Positions 35,501 to 42,625 of a DNA stretch of 64,000 bases are shown piece after piece (within the stretch, counting starts at the first letter, position 1; every line of letters begins with the position of its first letter). Under the pieces are notes generated by a model. The model was not told the origin of the DNA, ran no database searches, and saw only the letters and a list, made by a program, of their open reading frames with translations. Position numbers and translations under genes: made by a program. This stretch comes from Streptomyces hilarionis (lineage in GTDB: Bacteria; Actinomycetota; Actinomycetes; Streptomycetales; Streptomycetaceae): NCBI RefSeq assembly GCF_024539675.1, contig NZ_JAHHIT010000056.1, positions 1 through 64,000 of the forward strand, read 5' to 3'.

Positions 35501-37197
35501 GCCACGGCGTCCGGGGTCGCCGCCGCCTGCCGCTCGAACAGTGCGGCCACCGGCACCGCAGGCGCCGAGCGGTCCACACGGTCGTCGTGGGCCAGCACCT
35601 CCCGCTCCTCGTCGGCGGCAAGCAGTCCGAGATCGCGGACCGGGGTGTCCGGAGCCGCCTCGGCGAACCGGGTCAGCAGCCGGCCCAGCCGTTCGCCCAT
35701 GCTCCGCGCCGTCGCCTCGTCGAAGAGGTGCGCGTCGTACTCCAGGCTGCCGAGCAGCCCGTCCGCCTCCCGGGCGAACACCACCGACAGGTCGTACTTC
35801 GCGCCGTGCGCCATGTCACGCCGGATGGTCAAGGGCGTTGCTTCGTAGGTGACTTGGGCGGAGCCGGGATCGGTCAGGACGAGCATCGTCTGCACGACCG
35901 GCGTGTGAGCGCCGGTGCGGTCGGGCCGCAGCCGCTCCACGACCTTGTCGAAGGGGGCCCACTTCAGCCGCAGTGCGCCGGCCACCTCCTCGCGCGCCCG
36001 ACCCAGCACCTCGCGCACGGTCATCGCGCCCGTCACGTCCTGGCGCAGCACGACCATGTTGACGAAGTAGCCGACGAGGTCCTTGGTCTGCGGGTCGTCC
36101 CGCAGGGAGACGGGCGAGCCGATCAGCACCCGCTCCTGGCGGCTCAGCTTGGCGAGGAACGTGCCGTACACCGCGAGGAGCGCCATGAACAGCGTGACAC
36201 CCTCCTGCTTCGCCAGCCGTTCCAGCTTCTCGGTCACCCCGGCCGGGACGCGTAACGGGAGGGTGGCGCCCCGGTGTTCCTGCGCGGCGGGCCGGGGCCG
36301 GTCGGAGGGCAGGGCCAGCACGGGCAGGTCCCCGGCGAGCCGGTCGGCCCACTCGTCGAGCAGCCGGGTGGTCCGCTCGGGCGTGAGGTGCCTGCGGTGC
36401 CACTCCGCGAAGTCGGCGTACTGCGGGCGTCCCGGCACGGCCTCCACCGGCAGGCCCCGCCCGGTGCGGTCGTAGGCGTCGAGGAGTTCGCGCAGGAAGA
36501 TCCCGGCCGAGGCGGCATCGGACGCGATGTGGTGGATGTTGCAGACGATCGCGCTCTCCGCACCCGGACCGAGCGCACAAGTCACCGAGACCACGGGCCC
36601 GTGCTCCAGGTCGAGGCGGGTGTTGGCCACCCGCCGGGCGAGCGCGTCGAGTTCCTTGTCGTCGCCGTACTGCTCGACGCCGTAGTGGAAGGCCGTGTCG
36701 TCGTCGGAGACGACCTGGAGGAGCCGGGCGTCACGCAAGGCGTAGGTGGTGCGCAGGACTTCCTGGCGCCGCAGCACCCCGGCGACGGCCCGCCGCAGCC
36801 GTTCCCCGTCGAGCCGGAACGGCAGCCGCGTCAGGAACGGGCCGTTGTAGGCCTGCGGGGTCGGCAGGTACTGGTCGATGAGCCAGATGCCGCTCTGGCC
36901 GAACGAGGCCTGCGTCGTGGCGCCGTCGCGCGGCGCGGACCCGGCCGTCAGCTCCTGTCCGCCGGAGCCGGCGCGGCCCCGCGCGAGCCGCTCGGCCACG
37001 GCAGCCGCGCTCTGCGCGCCCAGCTGTTCCCCGGCCGGCGGGTCGACGGCGAAGACGGCCCGCAGCACCGCGCCCAGCTGCTCCAGCAGCGCGGGGTCGT
37101 CGCAGTGGTCGGAGAAGGCCTCGTCGGGCCTGAGACCGGGGGAACGGAGTGTTCTCCTGGCCAGGTCCAGAACAGCCGATGTCAAAGGGTTGTTCAC
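32557..37197 (-). CDS. tomB: NRPS module C-A-T-reductase (TomB type)
   Basis: A 1546-residue synthetase. Residues 1-90 resemble a carrier fold without its serine (see findings). About 95-525 is a condensation domain with HHIASDA (His222-His223...Asp227). About 540-1045 is an adenylation domain: YVIHTSGSTGAPKG, Asp743 in SFDVSVME, NMYGPSETH, YRTGDLVRW and PTTPSGKIDRG. About 1068-1138 is a carrier domain with Ser1100 in LGGNS. About 1175-1546 is a thioester reductase domain (LLTGATGFLG; YTQSKWVAEG with the Tyr/Lys pair). It activates the 4-alkylated proline analogue, couples it to anthranilate from TomA, and reductively releases an aldehyde that closes to the imine/carbinolamine. GTG start with a GGAGGGGG site. 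Confidence 0.93.
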   Translation of the reverse strand: MNNPLTSAVLDLARRTLRSPGLRPDEAFSDHCDDPALLEQLGAVLRAVFAVDPPAGEQLGAQSAAAVAERLARGRAGSGGQELTAGSAPRDGATTQASFGQSGIWLIDQYLPTPQAYNGPFLTRLPFRLDGERLRRAVAGVLRRQEVLRTTYALRDARLLQVVSDDDTAFHYGVEQYGDDKELDALARRVANTRLDLEHGPVVSVTCALGPGAESAIVCNIHHIASDAASAGIFLRELLDAYDRTGRGLPVEAVPGRPQYADFAEWHRRHLTPERTTRLLDEWADRLAGDLPVLALPSDRPRPAAQEHRGATLPLRVPAGVTEKLERLAKQEGVTLFMALLAVYGTFLAKLSRQERVLIGSPVSLRDDPQTKDLVGYFVNMVVLRQDVTGAMTVREVLGRAREEVAGALRLKWAPFDKVVERLRPDRTGAHTPVVQTMLVLTDPGSAQVTYEATPLTIRRDMAHGAKYDLSVVFAREADGLLGSLEYDAHLFDEATARSMGERLGRLLTRFAEAAPDTPVRDLGLLAADEEREVLAHDDRVDRSAPAVPVAALFERQAAATPDAVAVTDGAHGWTYRELDERAGRLARVLREEGAAAGRRVAIALPRSVEMVAGLLAVVKSGASYVPLDPSHPPERVAYVLDDTEALLVLTDSATADRLPPGTQLLEIDREADRIAAADPAPLGPTRTPDDEIYVIHTSGSTGAPKGVVIRDRTVGNLVAAQHRISPCGATGTTLQYMTLSFDVSVMEILGTLCVGGTLALIPGELHKDLHRLAAFVAEHDVTRLYLPYIALQRFAALAVAEDLRCDALREVTSVGEALVVSPQIREFFARHPRARLLNMYGPSETHLATWHELSGDPADWPEAPPIGRAVDGMRLRVLGPDRELLPPGVTGELYIGGPYLSPGYRGRPEETARRFLPDPYGGEGEVIYRTGDLVRWNARGDLEYLGRADDQIKIRGYRVEPSEVEAALDALDGVRDSAVVAVEFGPGDRRLVAAVTGEGADDTARLRAALAERLPEYLVPAHLVRLDRLPTTPSGKIDRGGLAGRLAAEVRDRGADQDARAAQPPRTGTERAIAEAWADILGGGVPGRDGDFFTLGGNSIIATELVYRLRTSFEVDIPLRTLFDNPTVAGMAARIDERRAGDTTAFTEPTADLRADVTLPDTVHPGDRTPVAPDAATRFLLTGATGFLGCWLLRELASFPGHTVTCLVRAEDADAALARLHATADRYGITDGIDWERVRAVPGDLARPRMGLSDADHDELAGSVEAVHHAAAHINFVLPYASVKPANVDGLRSVLEFAATGRLKHVHHMSTVAVFAPGREGGTITEEAVPDRCEGLGIGYTQSKWVAEGIARLARERGMPVTVYRIGRISGDSVTGACQADDFLWRQIKSFIELGSAPPAEELTTDLLPVDFVGRAVAALSREPSADGATYHLFHPRGSDFTPVHAAVRDCGHPLDTVPAEEWLTRLEESARRPGGNALAAAVPLFREGALELGENTYGNERTTRLLDRLGLHWPDIDRRSLARMIRWFEAAGELDDRALARQGA

Positions 37198-37264
37198 GGT
37201 CCGCCCCCTCCGGAGACGTCGGGCGACCGGCGCGGCGCGCGTGCCGGGCGCTGTCGGGTCTCCG

Positions 37265-39169
37265 TCAGCCGTGCGACGACGAGGTGGTGGCCGCCTGGTC
37301 GCGGGACTCCTCGATGAAGCGCGCCAGCTGCTCGACCGTGCCGTGCCGGAAGACCGTCTCGGTGGTGATCTCGATCCCGAATATCTTCTGGAGACGGGAG
37401 GCCAGCTGCACGAAGTGGAGGGAATTGCCGCCGTGTCCCAGGAAGGAGTCGGTGGTCGAGAAGTCGTCCATTCCGGAGATCTCGATCCAGGACTGGAGGA
37501 CGACAGCTTCGAGGGGGTTCTGCATGGTCTTCTCGCCTTTCTCGGATTTCTCGTTCCTGTTGTTCCGGATTTTCTGGTTCTTCCGGGATTCCACGGTGAG
37601 CGCGGTGCGGTCGATCTTCCCGTTCACGTTCGTCGGCATTTTCTCCAGGTGCCGGAACACGGAGGGGACCATGTGCGAGGGCAGGTCCGCGGAGAGCCGC
37701 CGGACCAGGTCCGAGGGGTCGGCCGGGCAGCCGTCGCCGGTGGTGTAGAAGGCGACGAGTCGCTTCTCGTGGGTGTCCTCGTCCTCGAAGGCCTTGACGG
37801 CGGCGTCCGCGACCCCGTCGAGGGCGCGCACGGCCAGCGTCACGGCGCTGGTCTCCACCCGGAACCCGCGGATCTTCACCATGCCGTCGGACCGCCCCAC
37901 CAGCACGATGTCGCCGTTGTCGTTCCGCCGCGCGAGGTCGCCTGTGCGGTAGAGCAGTCCGTCGCCGTCCGGGTTGCGGGTGAACTTCTCGGCGGTCAGC
38001 TCCGGCTGGTCGGCGTAGCCGAGGGCGACGCCGGTGCCGCCCACGCAGAGTTCGCCCACCTCGTCGGCGTCACAGGGGCGCATCGACGGGTCGTAGACCT
38101 CCAGGGTGACCGTCGGCAGCGGGCGGCCGATCGGGACGACGCCCGCCCCGTCCACGTCGTCGGGCGAGGTCAGCGGGTGCAGGGCGGTGATCGAGGAGTT
38201 CTCCGTGCACCCGTAGCCGTTGTAGACGACCGCGTCGGTGTGCGCGAGGGCGCGGCGCAGGTGGCCGGGGGAGGGGAAGTCGCCGCTGAGCAGCACGATC
38301 CGCACCGGGCGCAGACACTCCGGCTCCTGGTCGACCAGAGCGTTGAACAGGCCGCAGGGGAGGCTGAGCACGGTCGCGCCGCGCTCCTCGACGGCCTCGC
38401 GCAGCACCGGCAGCGAGGGGAGCCCCGGGGGCATCGGCAGCAGGGTGGCGCCGTGCAGGAAGGCGAGCCAGATCTCGATCGTCGAGGCGGCGAACGAGAA
38501 CGCGGCCGACTGGGTCAGGCCGTCCGGGGGGCCGATGTCGAGGGGGCCGCTGTGGGGGCCGAGCCGGGCCAGTCCGCGGTGCGCGATCCGTACGCCCTTG
38601 GGCCGGCCGGTGGAGCCGGAGGTGTACATGAGGAACGCGGTGTCCTCGGGGCCGGTGCCGGGATCGGTGTCGCCGTCGGGGAGTCCCTCGCTGCCTCGGA
38701 CCAGGTCGTCCCGGGAGAGCGCGCCGGCGCGGGCCTCGGGGGGCAGGTCGTCGGGGTCGTCGCAGATCACCGGCGACGGGCGGGCCTCGCGGAGGATACG
38801 GGCGAGGTACTGCGTGGGATGGGCGGGGTCGAGCGGGACCACGCAGCCTCCGGCCTTGAGGACCGCGAGGAGGACCGCGTAGAGGTCGGGAGAGCGGTGC
38901 ATGTGCACTCCGACGCGGTCGCCTCTACCGACGCCGCGAGCCTGGAGGTGCCGGGCCATGCGGTTGGCCCGCCGGTTGAGCCGGTCGTACGTGACGCGTT
39001 CCGCGCCGTCCGCGAGGGCGACGGCCCCGCCGTGCAGGCGGACCGTCCGTGCGAAGAGGGTCGTCAGGACGAGAGGGGGGTCCTGGGTCGGTGGACTTCC
39101 CGCCCGTAATGCGGCTTCCAGCTTTTCCGTCGACTCTTCCGTCGATAATGACGGGTAATTCTTTTCCAT
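37265..39169 (-). CDS. tomA: NRPS loading module A-T, anthranilate-activating (TomA type)
   Basis: A 634-residue A-T didomain. Adenylation motifs are MYTSGSTGRPKG (181-192), GYGCTENSSI, YRTGDLARR, SDGMVKIRGFRVE and PTNVNGKIDRTA. The carrier Ser583 is in GHGGNSLHF. The residue that normally binds the amino group of alpha-amino acids (Asp of FDxSxxE) is Ala227 (SFAASTIE), as expected for an aryl-acid substrate such as a substituted anthranilate. The linker between the domains is Lys/Asn/Glu-rich (RKNQKIRNNRNEKSEKGEK) and locally AT-rich, unlike the rest. The ATG at 39169 has a GGAG site. It heads the tomA-B-C-D-E-F unit, with operator site 3 about 125 bp upstream. Confidence 0.93.
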   Translation of the reverse strand: MEKNYPSLSTEESTEKLEAALRAGSPPTQDPPLVLTTLFARTVRLHGGAVALADGAERVTYDRLNRRANRMARHLQARGVGRGDRVGVHMHRSPDLYAVLLAVLKAGGCVVPLDPAHPTQYLARILREARPSPVICDDPDDLPPEARAGALSRDDLVRGSEGLPDGDTDPGTGPEDTAFLMYTSGSTGRPKGVRIAHRGLARLGPHSGPLDIGPPDGLTQSAAFSFAASTIEIWLAFLHGATLLPMPPGLPSLPVLREAVEERGATVLSLPCGLFNALVDQEPECLRPVRIVLLSGDFPSPGHLRRALAHTDAVVYNGYGCTENSSITALHPLTSPDDVDGAGVVPIGRPLPTVTLEVYDPSMRPCDADEVGELCVGGTGVALGYADQPELTAEKFTRNPDGDGLLYRTGDLARRNDNGDIVLVGRSDGMVKIRGFRVETSAVTLAVRALDGVADAAVKAFEDEDTHEKRLVAFYTTGDGCPADPSDLVRRLSADLPSHMVPSVFRHLEKMPTNVNGKIDRTALTVESRKNQKIRNNRNEKSEKGEKTMQNPLEAVVLQSWIEISGMDDFSTTDSFLGHGGNSLHFVQLASRLQKIFGIEITTETVFRHGTVEQLARFIEESRDQAATTSSSHG

Positions 39170-39293
39170 GATCGCTGATCTCCTCGGGGGTTCGTCCGGA
39201 GGAAGGGCTCCCGGGGTTCCCGTGCGCCCGCAGCGCATGTCGTGGAGAACCTGAGTCGGGCTCGTGCGTAGTCAGCGGCTAAAGGTGAAAATA

Positions 39294-39313
39294 TGGTTTC
39301 CGTCTGGAAATCG
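39294..39313. promoter_or_regulatory. Cluster operator site 3 (tomA promoter)
   Basis: TGGTTTCC (39294-39301), spacer GTCT, GGAAATCG (39306-39313). Same left arm and same 4-nt spacing as the tomM site. It lies in the AT-rich tomA leader, 125-144 bp upstream of the tomA ATG. Confidence 0.6.
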
Positions 39314-39379
39314 ATGCTAATCACGGTTTCGCGTCGATGTCAAACGTGTGTGCTGATCCGCTGGTTGTGCGGGTATCCC

Positions 39380-39396
39380 CGTGCGTTAAGCGCACG
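39380..39396. promoter_or_regulatory. Inverted repeat in tomA/marR intergenic region
   Basis: CGTGCG (39380-39385) and CGCACG (39391-39396) flank TTAAG. It is central in the 481-bp gap between divergent tomA and the MarR gene. It is unlike the TGGTTTCC motif, so it may be a second regulator's site or a chance repeat. Confidence 0.3.
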
Positions 39397-39547
39397 CACC
39401 GGCCCATGGAATGGGGCGTGAAGCTCCGCCCCGCCTCCGTGTCGGCCCGGCATATCCGGTGCGCCCGTTCGGTGCGGTCGACCGGTACGCGTCCGCGACC
39501 GGCCCTCGCACTCCCGTACCCCGGCTTCGCGGGCTCACGCCCCCCGA

Positions 39548-39567
39548 TGGTGTCCTCAGGGAAATCA
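39548..39567. promoter_or_regulatory. Cluster operator site 4 (marR promoter)
   Basis: TGGTGTCC (39548-39555), spacer TCAG, GGAAATCA (39560-39567), ending 83 bp before the MarR start. It differs from the tomA site at one base in the left arm and one in the right. A candidate -10 (TAAAGT, 39605-39610) lies downstream. Confidence 0.55.
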
Positions 39568-39650
39568 TTTTTCGGCCGATGGCGGCCCCGGCGGCACACC
39601 CTTGGTAAAGTGGAATCCCCCCACCGGTCACCCCCGTACCGGAAGCACTC

Positions 39651-40115
39651 ATGACTCCACTAGACGGCTCGACCCCCACCCATCATGCGGAACCGACCGT
39701 TCTACAGGCAGCCCTGACCCACCTTCAGTGCCTGCTGGTCGCCCGCCGCTCCCGCGTCAACCCCGAGGGCGTCAACTGGCACCAGTACGACGTCCTCGAA
39801 CTCCTGCGTGCGCGCGGCTCCATGCGGCCCTCCGAGCTGAGCGACGTGCTGGAGGTCTCCCGGCAGACCACGTCGAAGGCCCTGCGCGTCCTCAAGGACC
39901 TGAACCTGGTGGAGCAGGTGGCCGCCGGAGAGGACCGCCGCGAACTGAGCACCTCCCTCACCCCGGAGGGGCATCTGTTCCTCGCCCGGATCGCCCGCGG
40001 CCACCACGACGTCGGACGGCTCGCCGCCTCGGTCCTGACCGAGGGCGAGAGCGCCCTGTTCGCGGAACTCTGCGAGAAGGTCGCCGCGGCCATGGAGTCC
40101 GACCAGGTGCGGTGA
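39651..40115 (+). CDS. MarR-family transcriptional regulator, probable tom cluster regulator
   Basis: A 154-residue winged-helix regulator. The DNA-binding core is at about residues 44-105: HQYDVLELLRARGSMRPSEL, SDVLEVSRQTTSKALRVLKD and the wing AAGEDRRELSTSLTPEG. N- and C-terminal helices form the dimer interface. A GGAAG site precedes the ATG. It is divergent from tomA, and the same 20-bp palindromic motif lies upstream of this gene, tomA, tomM and in the tomP/tomO gap. This suggests that it binds all four and autoregulates. MarR proteins commonly release DNA on binding a phenolic or aromatic ligand, so induction by an intermediate or by the antibiotic is plausible but unproven. Confidence 0.88.
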   Translation: MTPLDGSTPTHHAEPTVLQAALTHLQCLLVARRSRVNPEGVNWHQYDVLELLRARGSMRPSELSDVLEVSRQTTSKALRVLKDLNLVEQVAAGEDRRELSTSLTPEGHLFLARIARGHHDVGRLAASVLTEGESALFAELCEKVAAAMESDQVR

Positions 40116-40161
40116 GACCGTCGCCGGGTGTCCTGTCGGGGGCCGCCTCGTTGCGCCGGGC

Positions 40162-41007
40162 ATGAACGATCACACCCCCCACGTCCGTCCGGCGCCCGTG
40201 CTCGTCCTCGGCGCCCGCGGCACCACCGGCCGCCGCGTCGCCGCCCGCCTGCGCGACGCCCACCACCCGGTCCGGGCCGCCTCCCGCGGCTCCGCCGTCT
40301 CCTTCGACTGGCACGACGACACCACCTGGGAGCCGGCGCTCACCGGCGTCGAACGCGTCTACCTGATGCTGCCGCACGCATTGCCGCTGGCACCGGACTT
40401 CGTCCACCGCGCGCTCGCGACGGGCGTACGCCGACTGGTCCTGCTGTCCAGCCGCGCCATCGAGGAGATGGGTGACGAACGGCTGATGGCCGCCGAGCGC
40501 CTGGTCCGCGACTCCGGGGCGGACTGGACGATCGTCCGGGCCGATTGGTTCGACCAGAACTTCGACGAAGGCATCTTCCGCAAGGCCGTCCTCGACGGCA
40601 CGCTCGCCCTGCCGCTCGGGGAGTGCCGCCAGACGTTCGTCGACGCGGACGACATCGCCGCCGTCGTCGTGGCCGCCCTCACCGAGGACGGCCACTCCGG
40701 CCGCACCTACGAGGTGACCGGCCCCGAGGCGCTCTCCTTCACCGACGCGCTGACACTGATCGGGCGCGCCGCCGGCCTCTCCGTCGACTTCCACGGTGAC
40801 AAGGAGACCTACCGCGCCACCGGACTCGCCGAGGGCCGCCCCGCCGAGGACGTCGAGCGCGAGATCAGCGCCTTCACCGCCCTGGCCGCCCTCGGCGACG
40901 CCCACCCCACGGACACCGTCCACCGCCTCACCGGCCGTCCCCCGAAACGCTTCGCCGCCTACGCCGAGGAGACCGCGGCGACGGGGGCGTGGTCGGGCAA
41001 GGGATGA
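40162..41007 (+). CDS. NmrA-like/atypical SDR NAD(P)-binding protein
   Basis: A 281-residue atypical SDR. The N-terminal Rossmann motif is VLVLGARGTTGRRVAARLRD (GxxGxxG), followed by VYLMLPHALPLAP, LVLLSSRAIEEMG, DWTIVRADWFDQNF and FVDADDIAAVVVAALTEDGH, matching NmrA/SDR_a5 proteins. Members are NAD(P)H sensors or quinone/ketone reductases. It lies 46 bp after the MarR gene on the same strand and may be co-transcribed with it. It is not among the expected tomaymycin genes, so a role in biosynthesis is doubtful. Confidence 0.85.
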   Translation: MNDHTPHVRPAPVLVLGARGTTGRRVAARLRDAHHPVRAASRGSAVSFDWHDDTTWEPALTGVERVYLMLPHALPLAPDFVHRALATGVRRLVLLSSRAIEEMGDERLMAAERLVRDSGADWTIVRADWFDQNFDEGIFRKAVLDGTLALPLGECRQTFVDADDIAAVVVAALTEDGHSGRTYEVTGPEALSFTDALTLIGRAAGLSVDFHGDKETYRATGLAEGRPAEDVEREISAFTALAALGDAHPTDTVHRLTGRPPKRFAAYAEETAATGAWSGKG

Positions 41008-41029
41008 GACGCGAGGGTGCGGGTCACCG

Positions 41030-41110
41030 GGTGAGAGGGCACGGATCCAGCTGAGTACGGGCGTGATGCCGATCCCGGCCGCGATCCATATCGGCTGCTG
41101 GTGCGCGAGG
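41030..41110 (-). pseudogene. Ferredoxin-reductase-like NAD-binding fragment
   Basis: The minus strand reads AHQQPIWIAAGIGITPVLSW followed by IRALSPGDPHP. This is the nicotinamide-binding motif (GGIGITP) of ferric-reductase/flavodoxin-reductase FNR modules. Only about 30 codons survive and neither end continues into a domain. Part of a mosaic of fragments between 41.0 and 41.6 kb. Confidence 0.55.
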
Positions 41111-41204
41111 CCCGGCGGGAAACGGGGACGCATGGGCTCGTGCTGTACCTGCCGCAGGCACAAATCGACTCGGTGGCACAGTTGTTCTGGTTGCACCCGA
41201 AGTC

Positions 41205-41297
41205 CGCGGGCGGTGCGGCGGGCCTGGTCCCAGGCGACGAGCACCGCGTCCGGGCAGTCCGCCCAGACCGGGTCGGTCAGGTCGGCCGCGGCGCGCG
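41205..41297 (-). repeat. Duplicated segment of tomK (PhzF gene), 93 nt
   Basis: This segment aligns without gaps to 22886-22978 inside tomK with 3 mismatches in 93 nt, in the same orientation. It encodes DLTDPVWADCPDAVLVAWD on the minus strand, against DLADPVWADCPDAVLVAWD in TomK. Sequence on both sides is unrelated to tomK. No promoter or start is attached, so it is a non-functional fragment. Confidence 0.85.
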
Positions 41298-41344
41298 TAG
41301 TTCCAGGGCGCAGGGGAGGGTGCCCGCACCGGCTGGGGGACTTC

Positions 41345-41569
41345 TTGGCCGCTTCTGCTTCTGTCACCGCCCGCTGTCTGGCCGCCGCAGCGCTCGCCGC
41401 CGGCGCCCTCGTCTCGGTGGCGGCGCTGCCCGCGTCCGCGGCCGATCACCGTCGGGCCCGGGAGCGGGTGGAGATCTCCGCCGTCCAGGCCGACTCCCCG
41501 GGACGCGACGACCGCTCCATCCGCTCGCTGAACAAGGAGTGGGTGGAGCCGACTTCTTCGACGGGGTAG
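41345..41569 (+). pseudogene. Secreted lamin-tail-domain protein, truncated
   Basis: From a possible TTG at 41345 the plus strand encodes a signal peptide (LAAAALAAGALVSVAALPAS then AADHRR) and the beginning of an LTD domain (VEISAVQADSPGRDDRSIRS, LNKEWVE). It then diverges and stops at 41567-41569. Streptomycete proteins of this type continue for about 100 more residues. Only the signal peptide and first strand remain, so it is a truncated gene. Confidence 0.6.
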
Positions 41570-41642
41570 GTCTCGGTGACCTCCACCCTGTCCACAGCAC
41601 CTTCGTGCTCAACCGCGCGGAGATTGGTCCAGAACTTCTCCG

Positions 41643-42623
41643 CTACTGGGGGATGTCGATCAGGACGCGGCCGCGGTAGCCGGCATCGATGCGGTCGTGG
41701 GCTTGGGCGATGTCCGTGAGCGGGAAGCGGGCGCCGACATCGACGGTGAGGGCGCCGACGGCGGCCGCGGCGGTGAGGTCGCGGGCGGCCTGGCGTTTGG
41801 CCTCTGCGGGGAAGTCGTCGCTGCCGAGCAGCCGCAGGGTGACGTTGTTGAACAGCATGCTCCAGAACGGGATTTCGGTGCGGTCGGAGCGGGTGGCGTA
41901 CGCGGCGATGACGGCGCCGTTGGCGGCCACGGCGTCGTCCAGGTCAGCGTTGTCGGACAGGGCGACTTCGATGATCCGGTCCACGCCGTCGGGTGCGTGG
42001 GCTCGGATCGCGGCGGCCGGGTCGCCTGAGTCGAGGGCGACGGCGTGGGAGACGACCGCGGGATCGATCCTGTCCAGGTCGGCGCCGCGTCGGACGGTGC
42101 CGATGACCGTGGCCCCGCCCCAGCGGGCGAGCTGGGCGGCCAGCGAGCCCACTCCGCCGAGGACACCGTTGACCAGCACGAGTCTGCCGTCGACGGGGCC
42201 GTCGGCGAAGACGGTGCGGTGCGCGGTGATGCCGGGGATGCCCAGGCTCGCGCCGAGGTCGTCGCTCAGGTGGTCGGGCAGCGGGACGGCGAGCTCGCCG
42301 GGGACGACGGTGTACTGGGCGGCGGTGCCGAAGGGGCGGTAGGACTGGGCGCCGTACACCCACACACGCTGCCCGACGCGGCGCGGGTCGACGCCGTCGC
42401 CGGAGGCGTCGATGACGCCGGCGGCGTCGCTGTGCGGGATCACCCGCGGATAAGGCATGGCCGAGCCGGTCCAGCCACGCCGCTTCTTGGTGTCGCCGGG
42501 GTTGGCGCCGGAGACGCTGACGCGGACCCGCACCTCACCGGGGCCGGGTGTGGGGTCGGGCAGCTCACCGAGTTGGAGCACCTCGGCGGCCGGGCCCTGC
42601 TGGTCGTACCAGGACGCAAGCAT
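41643..42623 (-). CDS. NADPH:quinone reductase-like MDR oxidoreductase
   Basis: A 326-residue medium-chain dehydrogenase/reductase of the quinone oxidoreductase branch. The N-terminal GroES-like part is GELPDPTPGPGEVRVRVSVS and PHSDAAGVIDASGDGVDPRR. The nucleotide-binding part is VLVNGVLGGVGSLAAQLARW followed by TVIGTVRRGADLD. The catalytic zinc cysteine pattern of alcohol dehydrogenases is absent. Its ATG lies 2 nt after the PadR stop (TGA-ac-ATG), so regulator and enzyme form one coupled operon, probably induced by an electrophile or quinone. Substrate unknown. Confidence 0.88.
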   Translation of the reverse strand: MLASWYDQQGPAAEVLQLGELPDPTPGPGEVRVRVSVSGANPGDTKKRRGWTGSAMPYPRVIPHSDAAGVIDASGDGVDPRRVGQRVWVYGAQSYRPFGTAAQYTVVPGELAVPLPDHLSDDLGASLGIPGITAHRTVFADGPVDGRLVLVNGVLGGVGSLAAQLARWGGATVIGTVRRGADLDRIDPAVVSHAVALDSGDPAAAIRAHAPDGVDRIIEVALSDNADLDDAVAANGAVIAAYATRSDRTEIPFWSMLFNNVTLRLLGSDDFPAEAKRQAARDLTAAAAVGALTVDVGARFPLTDIAQAHDRIDAGYRGRVLIDIPQ

Positions 42624-42625
42624 GT

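Noticed and set aside
41205..41297. A second functional phzF gene.
   Set aside because: Only 31 codons match, with unrelated sequence on both sides and no start, so it is a fragment of tomK.
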